Shown here in pieces: positions 14,601-26,565 of a stretch of 64,000 nt of DNA. Source of the DNA: Henckelia pumila (Eukaryota > Streptophyta > Magnoliopsida > Lamiales > Gesneriaceae); NCBI RefSeq assembly GCF_033568475.1, contig NC_133121.1, positions 131,224,375 through 131,288,374 of the forward strand, written 5' to 3'. Made by a program: the position numbers and the translations under genes. The notes under the pieces are model-generated. The model had not been told where the DNA came from, ran no database searches, and saw only the letters and a list, made by a program, of their open reading frames with translations. The stretch's first letter is position 1; each line of letters begins with the position of its first letter.

Positions 14601-17600
14601 CCAGTACCAGACCAAGGTCCAGTTGAGGTAGCTATGCTTGGCTGGTAAAATGAACCACCAGGTTCCCACTCCAAACATTGCAGCATTCTAAAAGTGTCGA
14701 GGGTGAGTTCAGAAAACTTGACCTGTTGGGCAAGGATAAGATGACAATGTGAAACCTATAGTTATCAAGTCTAGAATTAAAAATCTCGAGTACATATATA
14801 TGTATGTATGTATCAAAAACCACATATTAAAGCGATCATGTTTTCCGTTGGAATAACAATTAAAGAGTGCAAACCTCGTTAGGATGGTAGCTGCATAGCA
14901 AGGCATCTCTCAGTTTTAGGCTTTTCTTCCCTTCCAAACCAATAGGGAGGAAATCTGGTTGAAGATCCAATACAACGCTGTATCTCAAAGGCCTGTTATT
15001 CATAAATGCTGTGTCAACTTTCAGCAATTTGACTATCTCTTGAATCACGAGCTTCCACTCTTTAAAGTCAGTTTCCTGAAAACATGTACAGAGGTAACTC
15101 AACATTAAAATCCACAAGCTTATATCATGATCCAGAATATCTGGTGAGCATCAATCAACATTTCTCACACAGCCTGATTCCGCATAACAAAGCAATGAGT
15201 CCATTCTCAAAAAACAGCTACCGGTAGCACATCAAGCGTTACTAACATAGAAGTAATAAGAACCTAATTCAGTACCTTACCAACCAAGTAAGTATAAAAT
15301 TGTGTCCGCCGATTGCAGCCCTGAAAAATATGTAATTATATCCAGGTAGGTATTTCCCTATATATACCTGAACTAAATTGAAAGCAATTCTTAATGCATT
15401 TCAGCAGGGATTTTATGGTGCCAAAGATCTCGATGACTTATTACTGGCAAATTCTTGAAGGAAGTCTAGTCATGAAGCTAGTATCATGTATGCCTTCTCA
15501 AATCCAACGTCTTCGTGCATGCCATCACTAGACATTTGTCTCACACCTTCCAAAGCCTTTTGTGTTTTGCCCTATGTCACAAACCTGATGAGGCAGCTTG
15601 CAGGATTACAATTTTTTTTAAATGATGTAGGTGAAGTCAGGCATTCTCCAAAATTTGTGTGAAACAAACATCTTAGAAATACCTCATTTTTTTTGTTAGC
15701 CTAGCCATAATGACCTAGTTAATGCCTCCTTAATTCATGGCAGGTTATACTAAATTCCAATGACATTCTAGCTGAATTATGTAAACCACCAATTAGACAA
15801 CCATATCCTACATAGACTTTCATCTCAAAGTGTATCATGTCATGGAAAGCACCTACACAATGAATTGCTGTCATATTCAGAAATCACAAAGTGCATACCA
15901 CCATTGAGCACATTTAGAAATAGGCATTGGCAGCTATGTGTGTCAAAACTTGGCAAAGCTTATGACAATGACAAATTGATCCTTCACAATACAATAAAAA
16001 TTGCTTGAACTTCAGTTAATTGAAGCACCATATCAAACAGTAATTGGTTCAGAGACACATCAGTTTAGACAATAAATTATATGTTCAACACAAAATTCAT
16101 TTTTACACATAGATCCCGCATACTAAAACCATTCTACCATGAATCTGTGTCACGCCCGATAGTATATATTGCACATCAAGTACGTAGAGAAAATCACCTG
16201 AAATGTCCTCTTGCACTCGTCCAGTAACATTTTCAGCTGATTCACTAACTGATAAACTACCTCTCGGCGATTTAACACCAGGCAAACTGTCAGAAACCGA
16301 GCAATAAACCTCAGCTGTTTGCTAGCCAGATTTATATCTTGATGTAGACCATCCTTAAAATACTCCCTAGTCATAATTGCCTCATAAAATACGTAAGATT
16401 CTGACAAATAATTGGCCTCACTAGTCCTCATGTACTGTCCAAAATAGAGCTGTCCAATCCGTGATGCTATCTCCCCAATCTCCCATCTCTTCAACCCAGC
16501 CTCCACCAACTTTTGCCGATTCTCTTGTTGAAGCTTCCAGAGCTGAGTATAAACCTTAAAGACCTTGTAAAAGTATGTATCATATCTGGTGAAATAAATA
16601 GCAAGAATTATGACCTTTGATCCTAAGGTGAGGGGTGAGCAATAAAAAAATTTACAGCACGTAGTAGTAATCGACTTTAAACAGTGGAGCGAATCTAAGA
16701 GCCTATAATTAATATATTATATATGTAAAACCACTAGACTATAAATTCAGTATCTGGTAAATTACTGTTGTCTAACAATTGCAAAATCACTAACTTTGCC
16801 TTCATCTACTCTTCTGCATAATCTTGATTCACGAAAACCTGCTCCTCTTGATCTCCACTAAATCATGAAAATTCAGTTTTTGAACCTTAAAATGATCAAT
16901 ATATAGCCACAAGTGATTTTTCCACAGGGCTGGTATTTACTACATAGTACTAGGTACCGAACAAAGGAAGTCTGGTTGTTAGGATGGAATGAAGCTGGAT
17001 ACCTTGGCAGTGAAATCAGTAAATGGGTAAGCAAAGCAATCGTCACTTTCAAGTAAATATCAACTTCTAGTAATTTTTCAAAAGATTTGTGTTTCATATT
17101 TCAAATATCAAATCCCCTCCGCCCCCCTCATTTTGAATTCTGTTCCATTCCTACACATAGGTGAGTGTATACAAGCATGTAATGCACTCATCAAATCAAA
17201 ATTTGAAGGCACCAGGGTAGACCAGAAATTTTGTTGAGAGCAAGCTAGTGTATTTTTGGGATGGACACTTGTTAGGTGAATGATCCAGAGCCGGAGCCCA
17301 TACTTGAAAGATTTTTCTTCTAAGGGGACCTTAGAACCTCTCTAGTTTCTTAGTTAATGCATAATTGCTAGTGAAGTCAGTATAGGAGCTAACATTGCCC
17401 ACTCCACATCTGACGTCTTCATGGCAAGTCCCGATGGTTTTACTCACTCAACAGTCTATAGTACACCTTAATTCAAATTATCATGTGAATATGCACTACA
17501 ACAATGAAAATGATCTAATGGAAACCCTCTCCTATACTTGGTCACCACTCCCATACTTATGTTTCTTTATTTTCAAGGAGCAAACCAATATTATGCCATA

Positions 17601-18012
17601 AAAAAAAACAGAGAAGGGAACCTCACAAACTTATTACCGGCCCGATTTGCTTGCAGAGCCAATTTGCGTGTAACAAGGGTGGGCAAATTTTATATTTTTA
17701 AAGTAAATTATATAAACGTTGAATGGGATTGGCTGCACTGATCACATTTTCAGAATGATCCTGAATAATATTGAAGGCAAACGCACCATCTTCCAATATA
17801 TCAAACAAAAGTCACCACCAAAAAAATCAAATAAATAAACAAAAAAGAAGGGAACTTGGGAGGTGATTTTGGGTTAACCTGGTGCGTTGATAATATGGCA
17901 AATCGCGGATCTTTGAGAACTTCTTGTCGGCTTTAGCCACCAGAGCCCAGTACACCTCGGTCACCGGTATATTACTATTACCGCTTCCACTCTGATGCTG
18001 ATTCTGGGACAT
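11696..18012 (-). CDS. SCAI: SCAI-family protein (DUF3550/UPF0682), 11 exons
   Basis: Complete gene. Coding exons in transcript order: 18012-17879, 16585-16198, 15320-15276, 15075-14875, 14722-14486, 14050-13984, 13876-13688, 13250-13159, 12615-12433, 12353-12217, 11900-11696. They sum to 1,878 nt (625 residues plus stop) and every phase closes. The product matches plant UPF0682 proteins along its length, with blocks such as RWEIGEIASRIGQLYFGQYM, LRYSVVLDLQP, CIYPSDILPFTRRPLFLVID and EKGEPVAMLLSP. Length is close to that remembered for Arabidopsis At3g03570. Animal SCAI is a nuclear cofactor that restrains MRTF/SRF transcription and acts in double-strand-break repair; the plant role is little known, so function here is only family-level. 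All introns are GT-AG except intron 8, which is GC-AG (donor at 13158-13157). An in-frame ATG ten codons upstream (18042) is an alternative start; I chose 18012 for its MSQ-type start. No frameshift or stop is visible. Confidence 0.93.
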
Positions 18013-19035
18013 TTGACTTGTTTCAGGACAGCATCCAATCAAGGGATTCGATCAAAACACCCAGAAGAATTTCTAGTTCGATTCAACCAAAATATAGCAG
18101 TCAACTCATCAATACAATACAATTGTTAAAAAAATCAGCTGGAAAATTGGGTCGGAGGGGAGTTTCTATTACATCAGTGTTGGTGATTTCAAGAAAGAAT
18201 GGGAAGAATTGGAAGTCAGAAAGATTTTGGGAAAATTAACTGATAGTGTGCTTTGTTGTGGAATTCTGATGTCATTATTATTACCAGCATCTTTGCACGC
18301 ATCTTATGTCACTTGAAAATTTTTTTATACTTAATTTTAATAAAAAAATTTAATAAATTTATAATAATAAAAATATTTTTTTAAAAAAATAATCACTCTA
18401 AGTAGTTAAAACTTAAAACATCATCTATTCTATTAGATTTTTTTTATTTTATTAGTTTTTTTAAATAATTTCAATTTAAAAATAGATAAATAAAATGATT
18501 GTATTATATATTAAATAAAAAATTAAATAAAAACATAAAAATAATGGAGAGAAACAATTTTAGTGTGTGTGTGTTTTTAAATATATTTTAATATTTTGGC
18601 TTATCAAGATTGGTCTCTTGCATAATAATAGTAATAAATTTTTTTAGCATCATATTTTTAATTTAAAATAAAATATGAAAATAATTTTTAAAAAATTCGA
18701 CATTCTAAATAAACAATATAAATAAATAATAAAAATTCCTGAGGCGGGTTTTAAGACACGGCATTTTTTAATTAAATTAAATCAATAATGTTTTTTTAGT
18801 AATTGTTCATATTTATATATTATTTTAAAGTTTTCAATCAAAAGACTTCATTTGAGATATCATTTCATGCATTATATAAAGTATTTAACTAGATTTTTCC
18901 CGATGTCAAAAAAAAAACTAGATTTTTCTCATAACTTATTTTTTTATTGGAAAAACCCGAAAGAAAATAATTAATTTGTTATTGCATGCAACTTATCTCG
19001 GAGATGTAAGTATTCTGATTTAAAACTTTTAATAT
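18013..19035. other. Upstream region of SCAI, AT-rich
   Basis: 18,013-18,240 is likely 5' UTR and proximal promoter of the minus-strand SCAI gene, less AT-rich than its surroundings. From 18,300 the sequence is AT-rich with no coding frame. Confidence 0.4.
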
Positions 19036-19149
19036 ATATATATATATATAAAAGCTGAGTTTTTACTAAATATAGTAATTTCCCCCCAAAATATAATTAC
19101 TAAAAAAGGAAATCATATTAATTAATGCTATATATATATATATATATAT

Positions 19150-19540
19150 AATGAGGATGATGATTTTTTATTCAAAATTTAATAAGATATTATCATTATT
19201 TTGAATTTTAATTAGTTGTTTTGTGTGTAAAAATATCCATAATTACTATATATGATAATATGTCAATTTTTGGTTCACAAGCATTGTGTAATGATCACGA
19301 AATTACCATAAAAAGTTCCGGCCCAAATTATTAGTTTTAAAAGGAAATAATAGCTAAATTATTGGACAATAAATTACCATCAATTTAAATAAGGCAGTCG
19401 TATAATATGTACATTAAATTAACATTAATTTAAGCAAAACTATCATATACCATGTATAAATTTTGTACACCATTTTAAGTCTTCTGAGTTACATTCTTAA
19501 TTTTTCTTGAATTTAAACCAGTATTTTGGTATGCATGCGA
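19150..19540 (+). repeat. Diverged direct repeat, upstream copy
   Basis: Blocks such as GATATTATCATTATTTTGAAT and GGCCCAAATTATTAG followed by CAATAAATTACCATCAATTT recur in the same order at about 20,150-20,690, about 1.15 kb downstream. The upstream copy is preceded at 19,035-19,060 by TATAAAAGCTGAGTTTTTAC, resembling the start of the Helitron at 20,424, so this is probably a decayed relative of that element. Confidence 0.55.
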
Positions 19541-20423
19541 AAATTTCCATAAACACTAAACATTATCATAATGAATTTATTTAACTAAATAACCATTGTT
19601 TGACCATGATTTGGAAATATAACCTTCTCAATTTTTTTTTTTTGTTCTGTTTTTGCATTTTCTTTGTATTTGAAGGTCATTTTGCAATTTTTTTTTGAAG
19701 GAAGGTCATAAATCAAAAAATTTCGTTGACCAAGGTCATTTTTCAAACTCTCTCACATTATAATATACTAATTTTTTGTTCAAAATTTGATTTGATTTTA
19801 TCACTAATTTTATCATTCATTAAAGCTCATAATTTTGCTTCGTTTAGATTGATTCACATTTTCATATTTGATGTCACAAAAATAATTAGTTCAAATTTAC
19901 TTAATTAAGAGAAATTTGATTTGCCAAAAATAATAATAATAAATAGATATTAAATAATAATTTAAATATAATAATATATCAATTTTCAATTCAAAATTTA
20001 CTGTGTCGTTGACATAATTTAGAAAGTATAATTTGTTTACACAATAATAATGTTATAAGAGGGAAAGAGATAAATATCAACTCTATACAAATTTTTTATA
20101 CAACAATAAACGCCTGGAAAGTTTGTTTCTGTTCAAATTTTGTATATTTATGATGATTTTTTATTTAAAATTTGAAATTTAATCGGATATTATCATTATT
20201 TTGAATTCCAATTAGTTTTTTGTGTATAAAAATATTCATAAATAATATATATGATAATATACCAATTTTTAGTTCAAAATTGGATAAAATGTTGTATTTA
20301 AAAAAAATTAAAATAATTTTGTTTCTCCATATATATGTGAAAAATAAATTTTATATACATAATACTGTCTCAAATTTCAGTTATTTTTTTTACATTCTTA
20401 GTTAAAATTTTCATAAATACAAT

Positions 20424-21432
20424 CTATTAATATATAAAAGCACAGTTTTTGTCATATATAAAAAGTTTCGGCCCAAATTATTGGTTAAAAAAAGAAATAA
20501 AAGCTGTAATTACTGGACAATAAATTACCATCAATTTAAATAAGACAGTCGTATACTATGTACATTAAATTACCATCAATTTAAGCCAAACTATCGTATA
20601 CTGTGTACAAATTGTGTACACTGTTTTAAGTCTCTTGAGTTAACTTTTTAAATTTTTTTGAAATTTAAACCAATATTTTGGGTGGTTTTATTATTTGAAT
20701 TCAAATAAGAAAGACCAACATACTGAAATTTAATGAGATAACCGAGAAATAGCTATAAATAATCCAACAATGCACAAATTCAGTACTACACATTCGGTCA
20801 AATTTCATCTCCCAAATCTCAAATCACATTACAAATTTGAAAATGCCTCCACTGTTCACACTACAAATGTTGTTTTCTTACTTTGGGATCGAGAGTGTAT
20901 GAGACTTATAGGAAAGACAACCAGATTCATGGATTCTTTGGCATATATACTGTAATGAAATTGCGTAAAAATTTTAAAAGGCAATCTTATCTGAAAAAAT
21001 TTAAAGTTTATTCACATCACAATCATTAAATTTTATTTAGAGTTTCAATACATTGAAGCAGAGAATAAACACAACCCAACGTCTACCAGATTTAAACAAC
21101 CCAACCATATTTTCACAACTTAAGTATCAAGGATCAATTTTTATCTCATGTTGAATTTCTTTTGAAAAAACCCGTTTTTAGTCATTGTCAGTTGTATATC
21201 GTTGTATCCAGAGTTAATCCTAAAGGTCTAAATTTTTTTATATGTGATAGTGATAGTAACAACAAAAATTCAACGATCAATGTTGTATTTAAGGAGTTTT
21301 TTAGAATATAATTTTTTTTGTTGATTGCTTGATTTATAATATTTTTATTTGTATTTTAAATATCTATAAAATTTTTCATAGTAATTATTTTTTAATAATA
21401 CCATCCCGTGCATCGTACGGGTGGAATACTAG
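20424..21432 (+). mobile_element. Non-autonomous Helitron
   Basis: Begins TCTATTAATATATAAAAGC after an A and ends in CTAG followed by T, the host A/T context used by Helitrons. About 8 nt before the CTAG is a hairpin at 21,405-21,421 with a 7-bp stem (one G-U pair) and a 3-nt ATC loop (CCCGTGC/GTACGGG). This is the canonical Helitron 3' end. Nothing resembling Rep/helicase is encoded in the ~1.0 kb body. A 61-codon open frame at 20,770-20,955 is not recognised and could be captured sequence or chance. Confidence 0.72.
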
Positions 21433-21611
21433 TTGATATAAAATTTTAGTTTCTTAATTTTTTTAAATTTTTTAAATTATTTTTTATAAAATAAATAAAT
21501 TGGGATAGATTATGCCTGCCATGATGGACAATTTAGAACAATGATCACAATAAACAATTCAATTTTCTAAACTGGCTCAATTAGCCGATGACCCAACAAT
21601 AAAGTCAATGG

Positions 21612-21919
21612 GTGAAAGAATTGTAATTTTGCTTGAATATATGCGTTTTTTTTATGTGCATTTAGTCATTTAGGTACTTGAGTTGTTAAATTTCAGTTTA
21701 TTCATTCATTTGTTATTTTTTGTAATTTCAACAATAATATTGATGTGGCATGCAAATTTCAATGTTATTTTGACACCATGTTAGTAGTAGTATCGCATTA
21801 GAAAAATGACTAAATAAAATTTTAAAAAATTAATGGATTAAACATGAAATTTGACAACATAGATCATAAAAATAACGGAGTAACAAATATATAACACCGA
21901 AATTCTGAATTTTCCTTAA
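21612..21919. repeat. MITE-like inverted repeat, family 1, copy 3
   Basis: Decayed relative of the repeats at 162 and 7,522. The left side has GTTAAATTTCAGTTTATTC, the centre TTGATGTGGCATGC, and the right side the inverted complement ending GAATTTTCCTTA. Confidence 0.45.
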
Positions 21920-21960
21920 GGAGCCTAAATCGCGTGAAAAATAATATGAGCATATATATT

Positions 21961-22126
21961 ATAAGACGGTCTCACTAATCTATATTTGTGAGATTGTTCA
22001 ACCTGGTCTATACATGCAATGAAAAATAATACATTTGATATAAGAATAATATGTTTCATAGATCAGATCGAATTGAAAATTCATTTTACAAAATAAACAC
22101 ATGAAGACGGCCTCACGTGAACTCTT
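21961..22126. repeat. AGACGGTCTCAC-type short repeat, copy 1
   Basis: Starts AGACGGTCTCACTAATC and ends GAAGACGGCCTCACGTGA, with an AT-rich centre. Relatives at 62,733-62,885 and 63,057-63,185 share the palindrome GACGGTCTCA/TGAGACCGTC. A short dispersed non-coding family. Confidence 0.5.
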
Positions 22127-22951
22127 GCATTCTATTGGAATAAAACAACATATTATCATTTCAAATTTTTATTCAAATTTTTATTGAAACAACATATTAT
22201 CATTTCAAATCTATACCTAAAATAGGGCACAATTACATGTCACTCGCCATATATTATAATATAAAAAAAAATTAAAAGTCGTATAAAATTTTGTTGGAAT
22301 TTACCACAAAACTAACTCCAACTTTAACTTTGAACAATGATATGTATATCATTTGGAAATCTCTCACTCACATTAGAATAAATGAATTTTATTTGTAAAC
22401 TTTCAGAGCAATTACTTCTAGCCCAACAAGAAATTAATGGATACCATTATATTTCTTTCTTGTGTTTATGCTTTCTTGAATCTGTTTTCTTCTACACAGT
22501 GAGAATTTTCAGATTCAACAAGGGATACACATTAGAACTCTTGAGAGAATCAAGAGAGTGTGATCGAAGAATAAATCTCAATCACGGTTACGGTTGTGAA
22601 TCTGATTCATATGTAGTTCTATAAAATATACTGTGTATTGTTCCAATTTTGACAACCAATAAAATGGTTGTTGTTTTTCTGTGGATGTAGATTCTTGCAA
22701 GAGGATCGATTCGAACACGTATTTTCTGGTGTTATTTCTTTATCATTACTGTTATTGAGTGTGAATGAGTTCTTATCAGCGAGTAGTGTACTGTACAGAG
22801 GTGATCCTTTTGTGCATGTGACTAAGATTTGAGATTGTGCATTGCTGAATTGGCTTAAGAACCAACACAATACTATGTGAAATATTATTGCTTGTTTGCA
22901 TAAACTGTAGGAGCAATAAAAATATAAGCTCGTTGTCACGGAATTAGCTAT
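22127..22951. other. Intergenic stretch of unknown origin
   Basis: Less AT-rich than its surroundings (22,380-22,950), with transcript-like sequence but no long frame and no recognised domain. It could be the remnant of an LTR element or of a gene; I cannot assign it. Confidence 0.3.
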
Positions 22952-23093
22952 TCTAAGATCACATGTGACATTTGCTCCTTAAATTTGCCCCTTGCGAGTA
23001 CTAGCAAAGCAGTCGTTGTAATCTTCTAAGTTCACATGCGATCTTTGCTCCTTAAATTTGCCCCTTGCGAGTACTAGCAAAACAGTCGTTGTA
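22952..23093 (+). repeat. Two-copy tandem repeat (~74 bp)
   Basis: TTTGCTCCTTAAATTTGCCC and the following CTTGCGAGTACTAGCAAA recur almost exactly in two adjacent copies (about 22,952-23,025 and 23,026-23,093). A degenerate GCACAAGTGTGTGTG / GCGCAAGTGTGTGTG pair follows at 23,095-23,137. Confidence 0.8.
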
Positions 23094-23822
23094 GCACAAG
23101 TGTGTGTGCAACTTTTACAGCGCAAGTGTGTGTGTCAAGTGTTTGCAAAAGACATTTGAGAATGATTTGTATTGTTTTCAACTTGGTGATTTACAAATCA
23201 GGAATCCACTTTTTATAATAAGACTTTCTACAATGAATGACTAAAATCTTTTTAATCCGACGATGGAGATTAACTCTCGAAAAACTTCTTATATCTACAC
23301 AAGTCTAGATGTTTCAATCTACATGATTTTATACATGTCTTTTATATATACACATGAATTCTAGAGAGATCTAATCTTGAATGTTCTAGAATTTATGATC
23401 TCCACAATGCAACACACTTAAAGATTTATAGAATGCATATGAATATGTCGATTGTGATCTTCCTTGCTTCTTTTGTTTTTGTTCCTAAAGGAATAAGTTG
23501 ACTACCTCTATTTAGACGAGACATATGGGGTTAACATACAAAGTAGAATCTTCAATTATGTTTTTTAATTTTTTTTATCAATCAATTATTTTCACTTGAA
23601 CCGCTTTTTCTAATGTTCAAACAAGTGTATTGTATTTTATTTAATAATCTCTAAATTATTATAGATGAAAAACAAAAAGAAAAGAAAAGAAAAAGAAACA
23701 CAATTTTCTAAAACATTTCTTAATCCCACCAAACTCCCCTTTTACTCTGTCTAGCTCTCAGCTAAGCTACACCAAACAATTTTAAGCAAAATCAATCATT
23801 ATTGACAAGTACATAATAATAA
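23094..23822. other. Intergenic DNA, no gene seen
   Basis: Mixed AT-rich sequence; the AAAAAGAAAAGAAAAG-type purine run at 23,665-23,700 is the only obvious structure. Confidence 0.4.
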
Positions 23823-23843
23823 GGGGGGGGGGGGGGGGGGGGG
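23823..23843 (+). repeat. Poly-G tract (G21)
   Basis: A run of 21 consecutive G residues, flanked by AA and AAGGAAAAAAG. Shorter G runs occur nearby (23,945-23,950; 23,971-23,978; 24,133-24,139). Such a long G run is rare in AT-rich plant DNA and may vary in length or be a sequencing artefact. Confidence 0.9.
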
Positions 23844-24179
23844 AAGGAAAAAAGAAAAAGGATGACACCTACTTCTCAACTGATAAATTGACATAAATCT
23901 CCAAGCATTCTTAGCCTGAATTATTGTTCCATCGCTTTCGATTGTGGGGGCAAACCGGCATTTTTTTTTGTGGGGGGGATTTCTTCTTGAAAATCAATAC
24001 ACTCCCCGCATCAAAATCGATCAACTAACGTGAAGTAAGTAAATCGAACTCGACCACTTGACACATATTTAATTATTTTACTAGTAAATATGACGACGTT
24101 TTACTTGTAATTAAGGTTTTGCAAATATTTTAGGGGGGGAAAAGAATAATCATTTTATTTTGTCAATCATATATGAAAA

Positions 24180-24370
24180 ATGCTAGATGTACACCTTGTA
24201 GTGTACACCTTGGTTTACACACTTACTTAAAATTTTTCTAATTTTCCTCATTAATTGCAAAATACCCATGATAAGAAATAAATATCTAGTTAATCAAGGA
24301 AAATTTTATAATGAATAAGGAAGGATGTAAACCAAGGTGTATACCGAGATCTACATCTAGCATTACTCAT
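24180..24370. mobile_element. MITE-like element, family TGCTAGATGTACACC
   Basis: Left end ATGCTAGATGTACACCTTG; right end CCAAGGTGTATACC then GATCTACATCTAGCATTACT, an inverted match. ATAT(A)TGA / TCATATAT sequences flank it. Related elements lie at 24,970-25,127 and 52,573-52,768. Non-coding. Confidence 0.6.
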
Positions 24371-24969
24371 CATATATATAGTATTAGTAGTTTTTAATTT
24401 CTCAAAGAAGCTCGACCGACATTCTCTCTATGGTCAACATCTCGAGTAAATGAAGATGGGAGAAATAAAGGTTTAAAAGTAACGCCAATAAAAATAAAGT
24501 GAAAGTATACGAGGACCATATCATACTGTATATTTGAGGAAACAAAATTCTTGTCCATATATATAGAGAGAGAGTTCGAACAATGCATATAATATTAAAT
24601 ATATAATAATGATGCATTTGCCAAGAACTGTGAGACCATAAAGTGGAGTTGGGCCATCATAAAATGGAGATAATAATAAGCTTTACGGAGTAATATTATA
24701 CTAAAAAAAAACGTGATTCCCATATGTTTTTAAAAAGTCCCATAAATCAAGATTCTAATTTTGTCGAGAGAATACCGAAAATAAAATAATGATTCTCTGT
24801 GCATTCGTGGTGGAGCCAAGCTCTATAAACTTTTTAAATGTAAAGAAACGAAATCAAATTTGTAATCGTACATATCATGTTTAAATTTATTTATAGAAAT
24901 ATATATGTATATATAGGCCGAAAAGTTTGATTGTATTATTATTTCTTGCCAAATTAAAATTGATATGGT
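24371..24969. other. AT-rich intergenic DNA
   Basis: Nothing recognised. Two overlapping minus-strand open frames at 24,394-24,617 are short, lack homology I recognise, and are probably chance. Confidence 0.4.
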
Positions 24970-25127
24970 TAATGCTACATGTATACAAAGTTTTACATGT
25001 TGAATTACACATGAAACTTAAAATTATATGATTATTTTACAAAAAAATCTAAAAAAATACATGTAAGATAATTGTAATATATAACTTAATATATAAAACC
25101 GTGTGTACATGTAACATTATCCAATAT
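24970..25127. mobile_element. MITE-like element upstream of the ATL gene
   Basis: Inverted termini AATGCTACATGTATAC and GTGTACATGTAACATTA enclose ~130 bp of AT-rich DNA. Same terminal family as 24,180-24,370. It lies about 195 bp upstream of the ATL start codon and contains the best TATA-like sequence before that gene. Confidence 0.5.
25090..25098 (+). promoter_or_regulatory. Candidate TATA box for the ATL gene
   Basis: TATATAAAA lies 223 bp before the ATL ATG. If used, transcription would start near 25,120-25,130, giving a ~200-nt leader that includes a pyrimidine-rich CTTTCACTTTCACTTTA patch. No stronger TATA motif lies between it and the ATG. Assignment is by position and consensus only. 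Confidence 0.35.
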
Positions 25128-25320
25128 ATCTACGAACCAACAACTTTCACTTTCACTTTAGTTTCCTTCCATTCCAAGTCCTCTAATCTTAACTTGCATT
25201 CTTCTCAACTTCCAGTTTCCTAACATCACCAAACCCCGGAAATTTGTTGAACACATTGGAAATTTCATCCGCAGGTTGTCGAAAATATTGTTCGAAACAC
25301 ACAAATTCAGCTAGGCAGAC

Positions 25321-26343
25321 ATGGGTTCGGTGGGGAATTCGAATCCTTGGGCACCATTCGACAACTACAGAGACTGCTCACAGGGGATTTGCAGCAGATT
25401 CTGCCTCCAGTTTTGCTACACGATCTTCCCTCCGCCGCCGTCGGACGATTCGACTCCTTTCTCCCCTCTGATCATCGCCATAATCGGCGTCCTCGCCAGC
25501 GCCTTTATCTTGGTAAGTTACTACACCATTGTGACAAGATACTGCAGGAGAAATGATCACACCGCAAGAGTAGAGAATCAAGAAAACCGAGACGAAGCCG
25601 GTGGGGAGCACTGGCAGGCTGCGTCGGGTGGATTGGATGAATCACTCATCAAGACCATCACGGTTTGCAAGTATCAAAAAGGCGATGGCCTGATCGAAGG
25701 GACAGAGTGTGCAGTGTGCCTCGGTGAATTTCAAGAAATGGAGTCTTTGAGGCTTCTGCCAAAGTGCAGCCACGCCTTTCACTTGCCTTGTATCGACACA
25801 TGGCTTAAATCCCACTCGAGTTGCCCCTTGTGTCGTGCCGGGGTCTATTCGTCTTTGCCACATCCGACTACACCGATGCAGCAGAGTAGTAGTAATAGTA
25901 GTACTAGTCAAGTTTCATCGGGTTTAAACATGAGTTCTTATGAGATTCAGCCACGCAGTGACCTGATCCTAGTGGTGGATAGTCAAGAATTAGAAAGGGT
26001 TTGTGTTAGTTTTGTTAGTGATGATGGTGTATCTCCAATTCCAAAGAGCCCGATATTTCAAGAAAGTTTGAATTCGAGTGGTATTGTAGAAAGTGTGAGA
26101 CGGATTCAGAGATCGGTTTCTTTTGGGGCGTTTTCGAGTGAACGACGTTATCTGATCCCCGATATAATGAAAATTGATGGAGGTGATGAAGGTTTACAAG
26201 TAAAGAGTAATGAATCTTGGAGGGCTATTGGTTCCTCAAAGGGGAGAAGTCATGAAGTTGGATTGAAAAGGTCTGTTTCCAGTGACAGATTTTTGTTGAC
26301 AGTTCAACACAAAGGCAAGAATTCTATGTTCCCTACCAATTGA
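25321..26343 (+). CDS. ATL-family RING-H2 finger E3 ubiquitin ligase
   Basis: Intronless, 340 codons, as is typical of ATL genes. Residues ~49-72 form one hydrophobic membrane span ([20 protein letters not shown]). The ATL signature GLD follows at 104-106. The RING-H2 finger is complete: C130, C133, C149, H151, H154, C157, C168, C171, with the Trp at 161 expected to contact the E2 enzyme (C-X2-C-X15-C-X-H-X2-H-X2-C-X10-C-X2-C). The first ~48 residues are Cys/Pro-rich; the C-terminal ~165 are Ser-rich and probably disordered, with a conserved-looking block [17 protein letters not shown] near residues 258-274. Family knowledge says such proteins pass ubiquitin to substrates at endomembranes or the plasma membrane. 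Overall it most resembles Arabidopsis ATL51/ATL52; substrate unknown. The ATG at 25,321 gives the expected N-terminus; the overlapping frames on both strands are shadows. Confidence 0.93.
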   Translation: MGSVGNSNPWAPFDNYRDCSQGICSRFCLQFCYTIFPPPPSDDSTPFSPLIIAIIGVLASAFILVSYYTIVTRYCRRNDHTARVENQENRDEAGGEHWQAASGGLDESLIKTITVCKYQKGDGLIEGTECAVCLGEFQEMESLRLLPKCSHAFHLPCIDTWLKSHSSCPLCRAGVYSSLPHPTTPMQQSSSNSSTSQVSSGLNMSSYEIQPRSDLILVVDSQELERVCVSFVSDDGVSPIPKSPIFQESLNSSGIVESVRRIQRSVSFGAFSSERRYLIPDIMKIDGGDEGLQVKSNESWRAIGSSKGRSHEVGLKRSVSSDRFLLTVQHKGKNSMFPTN

Positions 26344-26532
26344 AGTTACAAATCTCAACACAAATTGTTCTAATTATTTGTACAAATGTTGAAATTTACA
26401 AATACAAAGGAAATTATATATTGGCCTGATTTTCTTTTCAATTTCTTGGAAAAACTAAGAAGGTTGGAACACATATGAAGTCATAAAGGTTTTAGGAGGA
26501 ATAACGGATACGGCTTTGTTGCGGCAAAAAAA

Positions 26533-26565
<33 letters not shown>

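Noticed and set aside
25378-25911. Minus-strand and +1 frames across the ATL gene (69-89 codons)
   Set aside because: They overlap a complete RING-H2 coding frame and have no features of their own.
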